The notes: generated by a model from the sequence alone, not told the origin. 17,001 nt of DNA from Actinomycetes bacterium (GCA_021827285.1 JAKAWM010000008.1:1-17001), one strand, 5' to 3'; numbered from the stretch's first letter, positions 1-7,327 are shown. Program-made: numbers and translations.

Positions 1-1
1 G

Positions 2-1099
2 TACGGGCAAGGTGCCGTGGCGGTACGCGAGCTCGACCTCGAAGTGAAGACAGGCGAGGTGTGTGTCCTGGTTGGTCCCTCCGGGGGAGGCAAGACCACG
101 GTGCTCCGGATGGTCAACCGGCTTGTTCAACCGACCAGAGGCCACATCTTGGTGGACGGCGTCGACATCTCGACGCTCGACTCAGTCGAGCTGCGCCGCC
201 GTACTGGGTATGTCATCCAGCAACCAGGTCTGTTCCCCCATCTGAGGGTGGCCGACAACGTGGCGTCGGTGCCCCGCCTGCTCGGCTGGGACAAGGCCCG
301 GGTGCGGGCACGGGTGGGTGAACTGCTCGACCTGGTCGGCCTCGACCCGACCGTCTACGCGCGACGTTACCCCCATGAGCTCTCTGGTGGGCAAGCTCAG
401 CGGGTAGGCGTGGCCAGAGCGCTGGCCGGTGACCCACCTGTTTTGTTGATGGACGAGCCCTTCGGCGCCGTGGACCCTATCGCTCGCGGTCACCTCCAGC
501 AGGAGTTCCTCCGGCTGCAAAACCAGCTGCACAAAACCGTGATCTTCGTGACCCACGATGTGGACGAAGCGGTGATCATGGGTGACCGCATAGCCGTCCT
601 TAGCCAGGGGGGCGTACTTCAGCAGTACGACACCCCGGCCGAGCTACTCGCCCACCCCGCCACACCCTTTGTCGCCGATTTCGTCGGTGCTGACCGGGGG
701 CTCCGGCGCCTAGCGGTGACCCCCATCGAGGTGGACGACCTCTACCAACCACCGGTCGTCACTCCGTCCACCGCGCTGGTGGATGCCCAGGCAGCTGTTG
801 AGCGGGAGGGCACCCGCTGGGCCATTGTGGTCGATGAGGGCTGCCACCTGCTCGGCTGGGTTGAACCGGGAGCAGCGGGCGAGCTCCATGGGGCCACCCC
901 CGTGGCCCTGCACATGCGGGCCCTCGAAGCCCGTGTACCCCTTGATGCCTCATTGAAGGCGGCCTTCGCCGAGATGCTCCAGCACGACGCGGCCTGGGTT
1001 GCGGTGCTCGACAACGGGCGCTACCTGGGTGTCTTGACGCCCGACTCGCTGCACGCCGCCCTCAGGCGCTCCGTGGGGGGAGATCCGGTGCCTGCCTGA
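2..1099 (+). CDS. Quaternary-amine (glycine betaine/choline type) ABC transporter ATP-binding protein with C-terminal CBS domains, 5' partial
   Basis: ATPase subunit of an importer of the OpuCA/ProV family, which powers uptake of compatible solutes at the inner face of the membrane. Visible motifs are Walker A GPSGGGKTT (nt 74-100), signature LSGGQ (380-394), Walker B VLLMDEP (440-460) and the switch histidine in VTHD (548-559). After the ATPase domain, about 120 residues (from about nt 700) look like two CBS domains (segments WAIVVDEG..LLGWVEP and AWVAVLDNGRYLGVL), as in OpuCA proteins, where they sense ionic strength or adenine nucleotides. The reading frame stays open to the left edge, and residues before the GTG at 17 (YGQGA) fit the usual N-terminus, so the true start lies outside the window and the gene is truncated here by roughly 10-20 codons. 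No permease or binding-protein gene follows; they would have to lie upstream. The substrate is inferred from the family only. Confidence 0.88.
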   Translation, partial: YGQGAVAVRELDLEVKTGEVCVLVGPSGGGKTTVLRMVNRLVQPTRGHILVDGVDISTLDSVELRRRTGYVIQQPGLFPHLRVADNVASVPRLLGWDKARVRARVGELLDLVGLDPTVYARRYPHELSGGQAQRVGVARALAGDPPVLLMDEPFGAVDPIARGHLQQEFLRLQNQLHKTVIFVTHDVDEAVIMGDRIAVLSQGGVLQQYDTPAELLAHPATPFVADFVGADRGLRRLAVTPIEVDDLYQPPVVTPSTALVDAQAAVEREGTRWAIVVDEGCHLLGWVEPGAAGELHGATPVALHMRALEARVPLDASLKAAFAEMLQHDAAWVAVLDNGRYLGVLTPDSLHAALRRSVGGDPVPA

Positions 1100-1128
1100 G
1101 CCCCGCTACCGTTTGAGGCCCGGCGCAC

Positions 1129-1152
1129 TATGCCGCGAAATTCCGCGGCATA
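1129..1152 (+). terminator. Strong hairpin after the ABC ATPase gene (possible terminator)
   Basis: A perfect 9-base inverted repeat, TATGCCGCG and CGCGGCATA, is separated by a 6-base loop and starts 29 bases after the stop of the ABC gene. It has no T-run, so it would be a U-tract-poor terminator of the kind reported in actinobacteria. It could instead be an operator, since the palindrome is symmetrical in DNA as well. Confidence 0.4.
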
Positions 1153-1299
1153 TCACTCACAGCTCCTTGTTGGTGTGCGGCAGAGTGCACCAGGCCTGGC
1201 GCCACCATGAAAGCTGGGCGCAAATTCTTGGTAGAGCATGTCTCTTGTCGGTGCCGAGCAAGACCGGGATAGAGGCTGAGGCCAACGACAAATTGGTCT

Positions 1300-1325
1300 A
1301 GGACCTGGTCCTGGCCAACTATCCT
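1300..1325 (+). promoter_or_regulatory. Palindrome and possible -10 box just before hisI
   Basis: AGGACC-T-GGTCCT (1300-1312) is a perfect 13-base palindrome with outer TTGG (1293-1296) and CCAA (1315-1318) arms that add an imperfect extension. TATCCT (1320-1325) fits the actinobacterial TAnnnT -10 pattern and ends 6 bases before the hisI ATG, which would give a leaderless mRNA. No Shine-Dalgarno is visible before that ATG, which agrees. No clear -35 was found. The rest of the 232-base gap (1100-1331) holds only this and the hairpin at 1129. Confidence 0.35.
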
Positions 1326-1331
1326 GGCCGC

Positions 1332-1688
1332 ATGCCTGTCGCCACGCCCATCCAAGCCACCCCTGCCCAACTCGACGCCGTCAAGTACAACTCCGATGGT
1401 CTCGTGCCCGCCATAGTCCAAGAGGAGCACAGTGGCGAAGTGCTGATGATGGCGTGGATGAACGCCGACGCCCTGCGGGAGACGCTCGAATCGGGGCGGG
1501 CGGTCTACTGGTCGCGCAGCCGTCAAAGCCGTTGGCGCAAGGGTGATACCTCCGGGGACCGCCAGTGGGTTCGGTCGATTTACTACGACTGCGATGGCGA
1601 CACTTTGCTATTGAAGGTGGAGCAGGAGGGTGCTGGCGCTTGCCACACCGGGAACTACAGCTGCTTTTACCGCCGGTTCGGTGAGTAG
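1332..1688 (+). CDS. hisI: Phosphoribosyl-AMP cyclohydrolase
   Basis: Catalyses the third step of histidine biosynthesis, opening the adenine ring of phosphoribosyl-AMP; a cytoplasmic, Zn/Mg-dependent enzyme. The 118-residue length is typical of the stand-alone cyclohydrolase without a fused HisE domain. Family motifs are all present: YWSRSRQSRWRKGDTSG (59-75), the Mg-binding DCDGD (86-90), CHTG (104-107) and SC (110-111), with C87, C104 and C111 matching the usual zinc ligands. The ATG start follows a possible -10 box by 6 bases and has no ribosome-binding site, suggesting leaderless translation. No other his gene is in the window. The stop overlaps the likely GTG start of trpE, so the two are probably co-transcribed and co-regulated. 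Confidence 0.95.
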   Translation: MPVATPIQATPAQLDAVKYNSDGLVPAIVQEEHSGEVLMMAWMNADALRETLESGRAVYWSRSRQSRWRKGDTSGDRQWVRSIYYDCDGDTLLLKVEQEGAGACHTGNYSCFYRRFGE

Positions 1689-3402
1689 CCAGGCGGTCAG
1701 CCCGAGCCGAGACGAGTTTGCCAACCTGGGCCGGGAGTGGACGGTGGTCCCGGTCTGGCGCGAGCTACTGGCGGACATGACCACTCCGGTCGCCGCCTTT
1801 GCCCGGTTGGTGGGGGAGGAGCCCGGCTTCCTACTGGAGTCTGTCGAACACGCGGAGTCGTGGGGCCGCTGGTCCTTCATCGGCCGCCGTCCCTCGGCTA
1901 CGCTCTCGCTTCGCGAGAGCCAGGTTTCGGTAGATGGCGTGCTCCCGGAGGGCGTGCCATTGCAGCGGGGCATTTTGGCTGCGATGGACGCCCTGCTCTC
2001 CCACTACAAGGCTCCGGATCTGCCTGGGCTGCCGCCCCTTCACGGAGGCCTGGTCGGGTACCTCGGCTACGACGTGGTGCGAGAAGTCGAGCGGCTCCCT
2101 TTAGCTCCGCCTGACGAACAGGGCTACCCCGACGCCATCATTGCCGTAGTGGGCCAGATAGCCGCCTACGACGCCTGGCGCCAGCGTGTGACGCTGGTGG
2201 AGGCGGTCCCCGTCCCCCCCGGCACCACCACGGAGGGCCTCCACGACCTTTACGACCAAGCTGTGCACCGACTGGAGGCGTTTGCAGCTGAGGGAGCGCG
2301 GCCCGTACCCGAGCCAGTCATCGAGCCGCCTGAACGGGACGACGAGCTGCCCTCTGCTACCCGGAGGACCTCGCCCGAACTATACGCGCACGCCGTCGAG
2401 GTAGCCCGGGAGCGCATTTTTGCCGGGGACATTTTTCAGGTCGTATTGTCGCAGCGCTTCGACTTGGACCTGGGGGCAGAGCCGCTGGACTTGTACCGCA
2501 GCCTGCGGCAGGTGAACCCAAGCCCTTACATGTACCTTCTCCAGTACCCCGAGCTGGCCGTGGTGGGCTCGTCGCCCGAGCCGATGGTGCGCGTTCGGGA
2601 CGGGCGCGTGGTATCCCGGCCCATCGCCGGGACCCGGCGGCGGGGCCGTACCGATGCCGAGGACCGTAGGCTGGCAGCCGAGCTGGCCGAGCACCCAAAG
2701 GAGCGGGCTGAACACGTGATGTTGGTCGACTTGGCTCGCAATGACGTCGGCAGAGTAGTGGTCTTCGGCAGCGAGACGGTCGACGAGCTGATGACGCTGG
2801 AGCGCTACAGCCACGTGATGCACCTGACCTCACAGGTATCGGGGCAGCTCCGCGCCGGCCTCGGGCCCGTCGATGTGCTCCGGGCCACGCTGCCTGCCGG
2901 GACCGTCTCGGGTGCCCCCAAGGTACGGGCCATGGAGATCATCGACGAGCTGGAACCAGCCCGGCGAGGGCCTTATGCCGGCGTGGTCGGCTACATCGAT
3001 TTTTCGGGCAACGTGGACACCGCCATCGCCATCCGTACCATGCTGGTCGGCCCTGGGGGTAAAGCGAGCGTGCAGGCGGGAGCGGGAATAGTCGCCGATA
3101 GCGTCGCCGCGTCCGAGGACCTGGAATGCCGCAACAAGGCAGCGGCCCTATTGGCCGCGGTGCCTGGGGCGAGACGGATTGCCGAGGCCCGGGCCGGCGC
3201 GCACAAGCCGCCTGTAAAGCGCGGCCGGCAGGTAGACGGTGGGCCAGTCGGGGGTGGGCCGGGAAGCGGTGGGCCAGGAAGCGGTGGGCCAGGAAGCGGT
3301 GGGCCAGGAAGCGGTGGGCCAAGGCGGGGCCAGCAAACGGGAGGTCAGCAAACGGGAGGCCAGCAGGCGGCACCCGCCGAAGTAGCAGGTGCCGGTGGCT
3401 GA
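1681..3402 (+). CDS. trpE: Anthranilate synthase component I with repetitive C-terminal tail
   Basis: Makes anthranilate from chorismate in tryptophan biosynthesis, normally with the glutaminase TrpG, which is not in the window. The chosen GTG at 1681 overlaps the hisI stop and gives the usual N-terminus (SPSRDEF); an in-frame GTG at 1630 lies inside hisI and is unlikely. The feedback-site motif LLES is at about residues 52-55. The chorismate-binding domain carries PIAGTRRRG (about 313-321) and SGAPK (about 409-413). Alanine in PIAGT rather than the PabB lysine (PIKGT) favours TrpE over aminodeoxychorismate synthase. The core ends near residue 503. About 70 further residues form a Gly/Pro/Ser then Gln/Gly-rich tail with tandem repeats, which is unusual for the family (typically about 500 residues). 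It overlaps the start of the next gene. Confidence 0.93.
   Translation: MSSQAVSPSRDEFANLGREWTVVPVWRELLADMTTPVAAFARLVGEEPGFLLESVEHAESWGRWSFIGRRPSATLSLRESQVSVDGVLPEGVPLQRGILAAMDALLSHYKAPDLPGLPPLHGGLVGYLGYDVVREVERLPLAPPDEQGYPDAIIAVVGQIAAYDAWRQRVTLVEAVPVPPGTTTEGLHDLYDQAVHRLEAFAAEGARPVPEPVIEPPERDDELPSATRRTSPELYAHAVEVARERIFAGDIFQVVLSQRFDLDLGAEPLDLYRSLRQVNPSPYMYLLQYPELAVVGSSPEPMVRVRDGRVVSRPIAGTRRRGRTDAEDRRLAAELAEHPKERAEHVMLVDLARNDVGRVVVFGSETVDELMTLERYSHVMHLTSQVSGQLRAGLGPVDVLRATLPAGTVSGAPKVRAMEIIDELEPARRGPYAGVVGYIDFSGNVDTAIAIRTMLVGPGGKASVQAGAGIVADSVAASEDLECRNKAAALLAAVPGARRIAEARAGAHKPPVKRGRQVDGGPVGGGPGSGGPGSGGPGSGGPGSGGPRRGQQTGGQQTGGQQAAPAEVAGAGG
3262..3360 (+). repeat. 15-base tandem repeats inside the trpE 3' end
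   Basis: Four exact copies of GGAAGCGGTGGGCCA run from 3262 to 3321 and encode GSGGP units. After a 9-base break, two copies of CAGCAAACGGGAGG(T/C) run from 3331 to 3360 and encode QQTGG. The period is a multiple of three, so copy-number change would keep the reading frame. Confidence 0.95.
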
Positions 3403-4342
3403 ACTGGGCCTCGACCAGGGCTACGCCGCGCTCCGTGACGGCGCCGGGGCGCTGGCACTGGACAGGGATGTAGTACGGGTAGCCGGCCCCGACGCCGCCA
3501 CTTACCTGCAGGGCCAAACGAGCCAGGATGTCGTCGCGCTCAAGGCTGGAAGCCCCGCCTGGGCCCTCGTGCTGCAGCCGCAGGGCAAGCTCGACGCGCT
3601 GGTCCGCGTCTTTCCCGTTTCGGAGGAAGAGTTCATCCTGATTACCGACGGTGGGGTAGGAGGCGCGTTGGAAGCGCGCCTCAACCGGTTCAAGTTGCGT
3701 ACCAGGGTCGAGGTGAAGCATCTGGACTGGGGTTGCTGGGCGGTGTTCGGGCCGTCAGCCGAGCCCCCGAGGGAGGGCTCGGCCAGTCCGGCGGGCGATG
3801 CCGCGGGAGCCCCTCTGGCGGGCGGCCCCGTGGCGGTTACCTTCGAGTGGGGCGGCAGTCTCCATGGTTACGAGCTGTTGGGGCCCGAGCCCGTACCACC
3901 TGCAGGCACGCCTGTCGTCAGCCGGGGCTCGTTTGAGGCGGTACGGGTGGAGGTTGGCTTTCCGCGTCATGGCTCTGAGCTGGACGAACGGACTATCCCT
4001 GCCGAGGCTGGGCTGGTGGATGCTTCGGTCAGCTTTACTAAGGGGTGCTATACAGGCCAGGAACTGGTGGCCCGGATCGATTCCAGAGGGAGCAACGTGG
4101 CCCGGCGCTTACGGGGGCTCGTCCTGTCCGGGCCCGCGGCCCCGGGGGAAAGCCTTCTCGACGGGGAAAAAGTAGCCGGAAGGCTCACGAGTGTGGCGGG
4201 GTCCCCGCGCCTGGGCTGGGTCGCGCTCGGCTACGTGATGAGAGGTGTGAATATCGGGGCCAAGCTGACGGTCAGCGGCGCCCTGGCTGAGGCGGTCGTC
4301 GGGGAGCTGCCGATAAGTGCCCATGGCACAATGCGCCGCTGA
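3389..4342 (+). CDS. ygfZ: YgfZ/GcvT-type folate-binding protein
   Basis: A member of the YgfZ (COG0354, IBA57-like) family, which binds tetrahydrofolate and helps assemble or repair certain Fe-S enzymes; cytoplasmic. The family signature KGCYTGQE lies at residues 218-225 (nt 4040-4063) with the conserved cysteine, followed by the expected barrel segment (GLVLSGP...). The N-terminal DAATYLQGQTSQDV segment is also typical of the family. Length is 317 residues. The start is the GTG at 3389, which overlaps trpE by 14 bases; a GTG at 3395 is an alternative. An alanine/glycine/proline-rich insert at about residues 128-150 looks like a loop. A link to the Fe-S-rich hydrogenases further right is possible but not shown by position. 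Confidence 0.85.
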   Translation: MPVAELGLDQGYAALRDGAGALALDRDVVRVAGPDAATYLQGQTSQDVVALKAGSPAWALVLQPQGKLDALVRVFPVSEEEFILITDGGVGGALEARLNRFKLRTRVEVKHLDWGCWAVFGPSAEPPREGSASPAGDAAGAPLAGGPVAVTFEWGGSLHGYELLGPEPVPPAGTPVVSRGSFEAVRVEVGFPRHGSELDERTIPAEAGLVDASVSFTKGCYTGQELVARIDSRGSNVARRLRGLVLSGPAAPGESLLDGEKVAGRLTSVAGSPRLGWVALGYVMRGVNIGAKLTVSGALAEAVVGELPISAHGTMRR

Positions 4343-4353
4343 GCTGCGGGGTT

Positions 4354-5646
4354 GTGCCTACACACTCCAAGACCGGCCCGGTTGCCCTGGCACCGGGGTC
4401 GGCCTTGGCGGATGGCATGGCCCTCTATGCTTTTGTGGCGCTTGGGTTGCCGGACGGTCTCATCGGGACCGCTTGGCCATCTGTCCGCCACAGCTTCGCT
4501 GCACCGCTGGCAGAGCTGGGCATCGTCCTGGTGGTGGGCACCGCCGGGTCGGTGGCCACCTCAGCTGTGGCAGGCCTGGTGCTCCGCCGCTTCGGCCTGG
4601 CCCGCTCGGTCATCTTGGCCGGCACCATCGGTGTCCTGGGCGCGGTGGGTATCGTCGTCTCGTCTGGCCTATGGGCGTTTGTGGCTGGTGGTTGTGTCCT
4701 TGGCATGGCGGCCGGGTTCCTGGACAGCTCGCTCAATGCGGCCATCGCCCTGGCTGGTCGCAACCGGCTCCTCAACTTGTTACACGGCTGCTACGGCATT
4801 GGTACCACGATCGGGCCGCTCGTGGTCACGGCCGCGGTTCTGGCGGGGGATTGGCGGCCTGCTTACGTTGTTCTCGCGGTGGCCGAGACATTGGTAGTGG
4901 TGGGGTGGTTGGCGGTTAGGAGGCGGCCTGGTCGGCCAATCCCTGCGGCCGAGGCAGCGCCCCTGTCCGAGGTACCTCCCCTGCCCGAGGCAGCGCCCCT
5001 GCCCGAGGTACCTCCCCTGCCCGAGGTACCTCCCCTGCCCGAGGCAGCCGTTGCGGTGAAGGCCGAGGACCGTGGCCCAGCTCGCTGGGCCACGGTCGGC
5101 ACGGTCTCGCTCGGCCTCGCCGTTTTTGCCGTATACACGGGCTTGGAGGTCTCGGCCGGCCAGTGGGAGCCCAGTTTCGACCGTGGCGTCCTGCACATGA
5201 GCACCGGGCTGACCGGCCTGGCCACCTTCGGCTACTGGGGTGCGCTAACCGCGGCCCGCTTCGCACTGGCTGTCCCAAAACGCCCTCTGGCGCCCGCCTT
5301 GATAGTGCGGTGGGGCTGCCTGGCGGCACTGGGCGGCACTGGGTTGGTTTGGTGGCGTCCTGACGGGACGATCGTGCTCGCCGGGCTGGTGGTGGTTGGG
5401 GCGTCGTTGGCCGGTGTGTTCCCTGCCCTCGTGACCCTCACGCCGGCGCGCGTCGGCGGCAAACTGGCCCATCACGTGATCGGCTGGCAGATTGGCGCCG
5501 CCGGCGTGGGTGGATCACTGATCTCGGCGGCCATGGGCGGGATCTTCCAGCGCTGGGGCCTGGTCAACTTCGGACCGTCCCTCGTTGTCGTTGCCGTTGC
5601 TCTGGTCATTGGCGCCACCGCCCTGGAAGGAAGGAAACGGGCTTGA
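4354..5646 (+). CDS. MFS transporter with a Pro-rich repeat loop
   Basis: A 430-residue integral membrane protein with two sets of hydrophobic segments (about residues 20-190 and 245-425), matching the 12-helix major facilitator layout. The N-terminal helix contains GLPDGLIGTAWPSV, similar to sugar- or drug-type MFS permeases such as FucP/YfkF relatives. The substrate cannot be told. Between the halves, the cytoplasmic loop (about 190-240) contains five 6-residue repeats of the form (P/A)PL(P/S)E(V/A). The GTG start lies 11 bases after the ygfZ stop. Its TGA stop overlaps the TTG start of bioD (TTGA), so it may be coupled to biotin synthesis and could move biotin or a precursor; that is inference from position only. 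Confidence 0.85.
   Translation: MPTHSKTGPVALAPGSALADGMALYAFVALGLPDGLIGTAWPSVRHSFAAPLAELGIVLVVGTAGSVATSAVAGLVLRRFGLARSVILAGTIGVLGAVGIVVSSGLWAFVAGGCVLGMAAGFLDSSLNAAIALAGRNRLLNLLHGCYGIGTTIGPLVVTAAVLAGDWRPAYVVLAVAETLVVVGWLAVRRRPGRPIPAAEAAPLSEVPPLPEAAPLPEVPPLPEVPPLPEAAVAVKAEDRGPARWATVGTVSLGLAVFAVYTGLEVSAGQWEPSFDRGVLHMSTGLTGLATFGYWGALTAARFALAVPKRPLAPALIVRWGCLAALGGTGLVWWRPDGTIVLAGLVVVGASLAGVFPALVTLTPARVGGKLAHHVIGWQIGAAGVGGSLISAAMGGIFQRWGLVNFGPSLVVVAVALVIGATALEGRKRA
4957..5046 (+). repeat. Five 18-base tandem repeats in the MFS loop
   Basis: Five in-frame 18-base units related to CCTCCCCTGCCCGAGGTA run without interruption and encode APLSEV, PPLPEA, APLPEV, PPLPEV and PPLPEA. They differ at few positions (GTA/GCA for Val/Ala, CCT/GCG for Pro/Ala, one TCC for CCC), indicating recent expansion. 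Confidence 0.93.
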
Positions 5647-6326
5647 AACTAGTGGTAGTCGCCGGCACGGGGACGGGAGTGGGCAAGACATGGGTGGGCT
5701 GCCAGCTGGCCCGCCACTTGCAGCGAGCGGGTGCCCGGGTGGCGGTCCGCAAGTTGGCCCAGTCGTTCGGCCCAGAAGAGGCGGGTCGTACCGACGCCGA
5801 GCTACTGGCTGCGGCCACGGGAGAAATGGCGTCCGAAGTCTGCCCACCCCATCGCTGGTACTCGCGGCCGATGGCGCCTCCGATGGCGGCCGAGTCCATG
5901 GGCCTTCCCGCGTTCAGACTGTCCGAGCTGCTGTCCGAGCTGCACTGGCCCCCGCGGACGGGCCTGGGCCTGGTCGAGGAGGCGGGCGGGCTGGGTTCCC
6001 CCCAGGCGGCCGACGCTGATGGCGTTGATGTGGTGAGGGCGCTCAGGCCGGACGCCGTGGTGCTGGTCGCCCCCCCGGGCCTGGGCACTTTGGGCAGCGT
6101 GCGCCTGGCGACTTTGGCCATAAGCGACCAGCCCGCCATCGTGTTCCTGAACCAGTTCGAGCAGGGCTGTGAGCTGCACGAACGCAATTACCGCTGGTTG
6201 GCCGACGGGCAGGGTCTAGTAGTTGCCACAGCGGTTGCGAACCTGGTCAAGCTGGTGGCTGACCTGAGAGTGAGTTGGGTGGGCGGCCTGTCAGCTGGCG
6301 CTGATGGACCACCGGACTGTCAGTGA
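5643..6326 (+). CDS. bioD: Dethiobiotin synthetase (BioD-like)
   Basis: ATP-dependent ring closure of diaminopelargonic acid with CO2 to dethiobiotin, the penultimate step of biotin synthesis; cytoplasmic. The TTG start is supported by the AAGGAAGG ribosome-binding site at 5626-5633 and gives the expected MKLVVVAGTGTGVGKT N-terminus with the P-loop at residues 8-16. VEEAGGLGSP (111-120) corresponds to the family VEGAGGLxxP motif. The substrate loop around K37 reads RKLAQSF instead of the usual KPxxxG, and APPMAAE (78-84) stands for the AP..A motif, so this is a divergent member. Length (227 aa) is normal. No bioA, bioB or bioF is nearby. The last 36 bases overlap the end of the convergent mutarotase gene. 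Confidence 0.8.
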   Translation: MKLVVVAGTGTGVGKTWVGCQLARHLQRAGARVAVRKLAQSFGPEEAGRTDAELLAAATGEMASEVCPPHRWYSRPMAPPMAAESMGLPAFRLSELLSELHWPPRTGLGLVEEAGGLGSPQAADADGVDVVRALRPDAVVLVAPPGLGTLGSVRLATLAISDQPAIVFLNQFEQGCELHERNYRWLADGQGLVVATAVANLVKLVADLRVSWVGGLSAGADGPPDCQ

Positions 6327-7226
6327 CGCCCCCGGCTCGAGCTCGGTCAGCCCGACGCCGTTGTTGAAGGCATTAGGCAAGCAGGTGTAAGGCTCGATGG
6401 CGAGGCCTTCGCGCCGGCCCTCCTCCAAGGTGTCGCCACTGTACAGCTGGAGGTAGCGCACCGGCTCTTCGTAGGTGCAGGTGACACTGAGCGAGCCATC
6501 CGGTGACGAAAGCGTCAGACGGCAATGGCCTTCGCCATCACGGACGAGGCCGGTGTAGGTGACGTCCAGTTCCGTGGTGCCAACGGGCGCGGGCCTGCGG
6601 AAATCGTAAGGGCCTCCGTCGACCGGGGAGGTCTGGCCCGAGGGTGCGGCCGGGCCCTTGGTGACGAAGATCCGGGTAGCGGGGACCTGCAGGAGGGCAT
6701 CATCCACGGTCGGTGTCCCCACCGTGAAGTAGGGGTGATGGCCGAAACCGTACGGGGCGGTGCGGTCGGAGAGGTTGGTGGCCGTGGTGCGCATCTCCAG
6801 GTTGGGGCCGCGCCACGCGTAGGACTGTTCAAGGGCCAGGCTGAACGGGTAGCCCGGACGAGCCAGGAGCCGGTGCGCCAGGGTCACTGAGCTGGCGCTG
6901 CGATCGCTCACCTGCCAGGGGCACCAACGGACGAGCCCGTGGATGGCGGAGTGGGTGACCAGGTCGTCCACCGGGAGCTGATAGGTCTCGCCCTTGTAGC
7001 CGTACCGGCCATCGGGTATGCGCCCCGGCCAGGGCACCAGCAGCTGGCCGTGGCACCCGTTACTGGCATAACCGTCTTCCGTGGCCACCGCCAAGAGGTC
7101 GGTCCCCGCCACCTGCACCTGGACCAGGCTGGCGCCCTGCTCGGAAACAACTGCTTGCCGGTCACCCTCGGTGATAGGGATCAGCTCACCGGCACGCCAA
7201 GACGTGCTGATCGTGGCAGGCAGCAT
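6291..7226 (-). CDS. Galactose mutarotase-like (aldose 1-epimerase) protein
   Basis: A beta-sandwich epimerase that interconverts alpha and beta anomers of aldoses in the cytoplasm. Family residues are in place: HSAIHG (92-97), catalytic histidine in HHPYF (163-167), and the catalytic glutamate E278 in LAIEPYT (275-281), with the PWPGRI segment at 65-70. Length is 311 residues, normal for the group. The ATG at 7226 follows a TACCCT -10-like box by 7 bases with no Shine-Dalgarno, suggesting a leaderless transcript. It stands alone on the minus strand between the + strand cluster and the hydrogenase operon, and its 3' end overlaps bioD tail to tail. The sugar is unknown; it may be a YeaD/GalM relative acting on glucose-type sugars. 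Confidence 0.88.
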   Translation of the reverse strand: MLPATISTSWRAGELIPITEGDRQAVVSEQGASLVQVQVAGTDLLAVATEDGYASNGCHGQLLVPWPGRIPDGRYGYKGETYQLPVDDLVTHSAIHGLVRWCPWQVSDRSASSVTLAHRLLARPGYPFSLALEQSYAWRGPNLEMRTTATNLSDRTAPYGFGHHPYFTVGTPTVDDALLQVPATRIFVTKGPAAPSGQTSPVDGGPYDFRRPAPVGTTELDVTYTGLVRDGEGHCRLTLSSPDGSLSVTCTYEEPVRYLQLYSGDTLEEGRREGLAIEPYTCLPNAFNNGVGLTELEPGASLTVRWSISAS

Positions 7227-7232
7227 CTTTAG

Positions 7233-7260
7233 TAGGGTAGCGGTTTTAGGATAGCGGTTT
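7233..7260 (-). promoter_or_regulatory. Duplicated -10-like promoter repeat before the mutarotase gene
   Basis: Two adjacent 14-base copies (TAGGGTAGCGGTTT at 7233-7246 and TAGGATAGCGGTTT at 7247-7260, one mismatch) read on the minus strand as AAACCGCTATCCTA and AAACCGCTACCCTA. Each contains a TAnnnT -10 motif (TATCCT, TACCCT). The nearer one ends 7 bases before the ATG. A third CTATCCTA lies at 7294-7301. Confidence 0.4.
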
Positions 7261-7276
7261 CCGGCCGGGCAATTAA

Positions 7277-7290
7277 CAAAAGCGCTTCCA
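7277..7290 (-). promoter_or_regulatory. LacI-family operator-like palindrome
   Basis: On the minus strand this reads TGGAAGCGCTTTTG, with the perfect core AAGCGCTT (7280-7287). One half matches the TGGAAGCGCTTCCA-type operators used by LacI-family sugar regulators; the other half is degenerate. It lies 51-64 bases upstream of the mutarotase start, a reasonable place for sugar-responsive control. No regulator gene is in the window. Confidence 0.3.
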
Positions 7291-7304
7291 TTCTAGGATA
7301 GAAC

Positions 7305-7327
7305 CCACTTCGACTTCGCCGAAGTGG
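7305..7327 (-). terminator. Hairpin after the group 3b hydrogenase operon
   Basis: CCACTTCG (7305-7312) and CGAAGTGG (7320-7327) form an 8-base stem with a 7-base loop, 4 bases beyond the stop of the maturation protease gene. An alternative overlapping stem is ACTTCG-C-CGAAGT (7313-7325). On the minus strand it is followed by GTTCTATCC, only weakly T-rich, so it is a U-poor terminator at best. Confidence 0.45.

Noticed and set aside
1113..1301. A 62-codon open frame in the gap before hisI
   Set aside because: No recognisable motif, no ribosome-binding site, and it runs through the hairpin and the palindrome region.
3262..3360. CRISPR-like array
   Set aside because: The repeats are 15 bases, adjacent without spacers, in frame and inside a coding region.
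2939..3721. A 260-codon minus-strand frame spanning the trpE tail and ygfZ
   Set aside because: Antisense to two recognised genes; its HRFLAHRFLAH-type repeats only mirror the trpE minisatellite.
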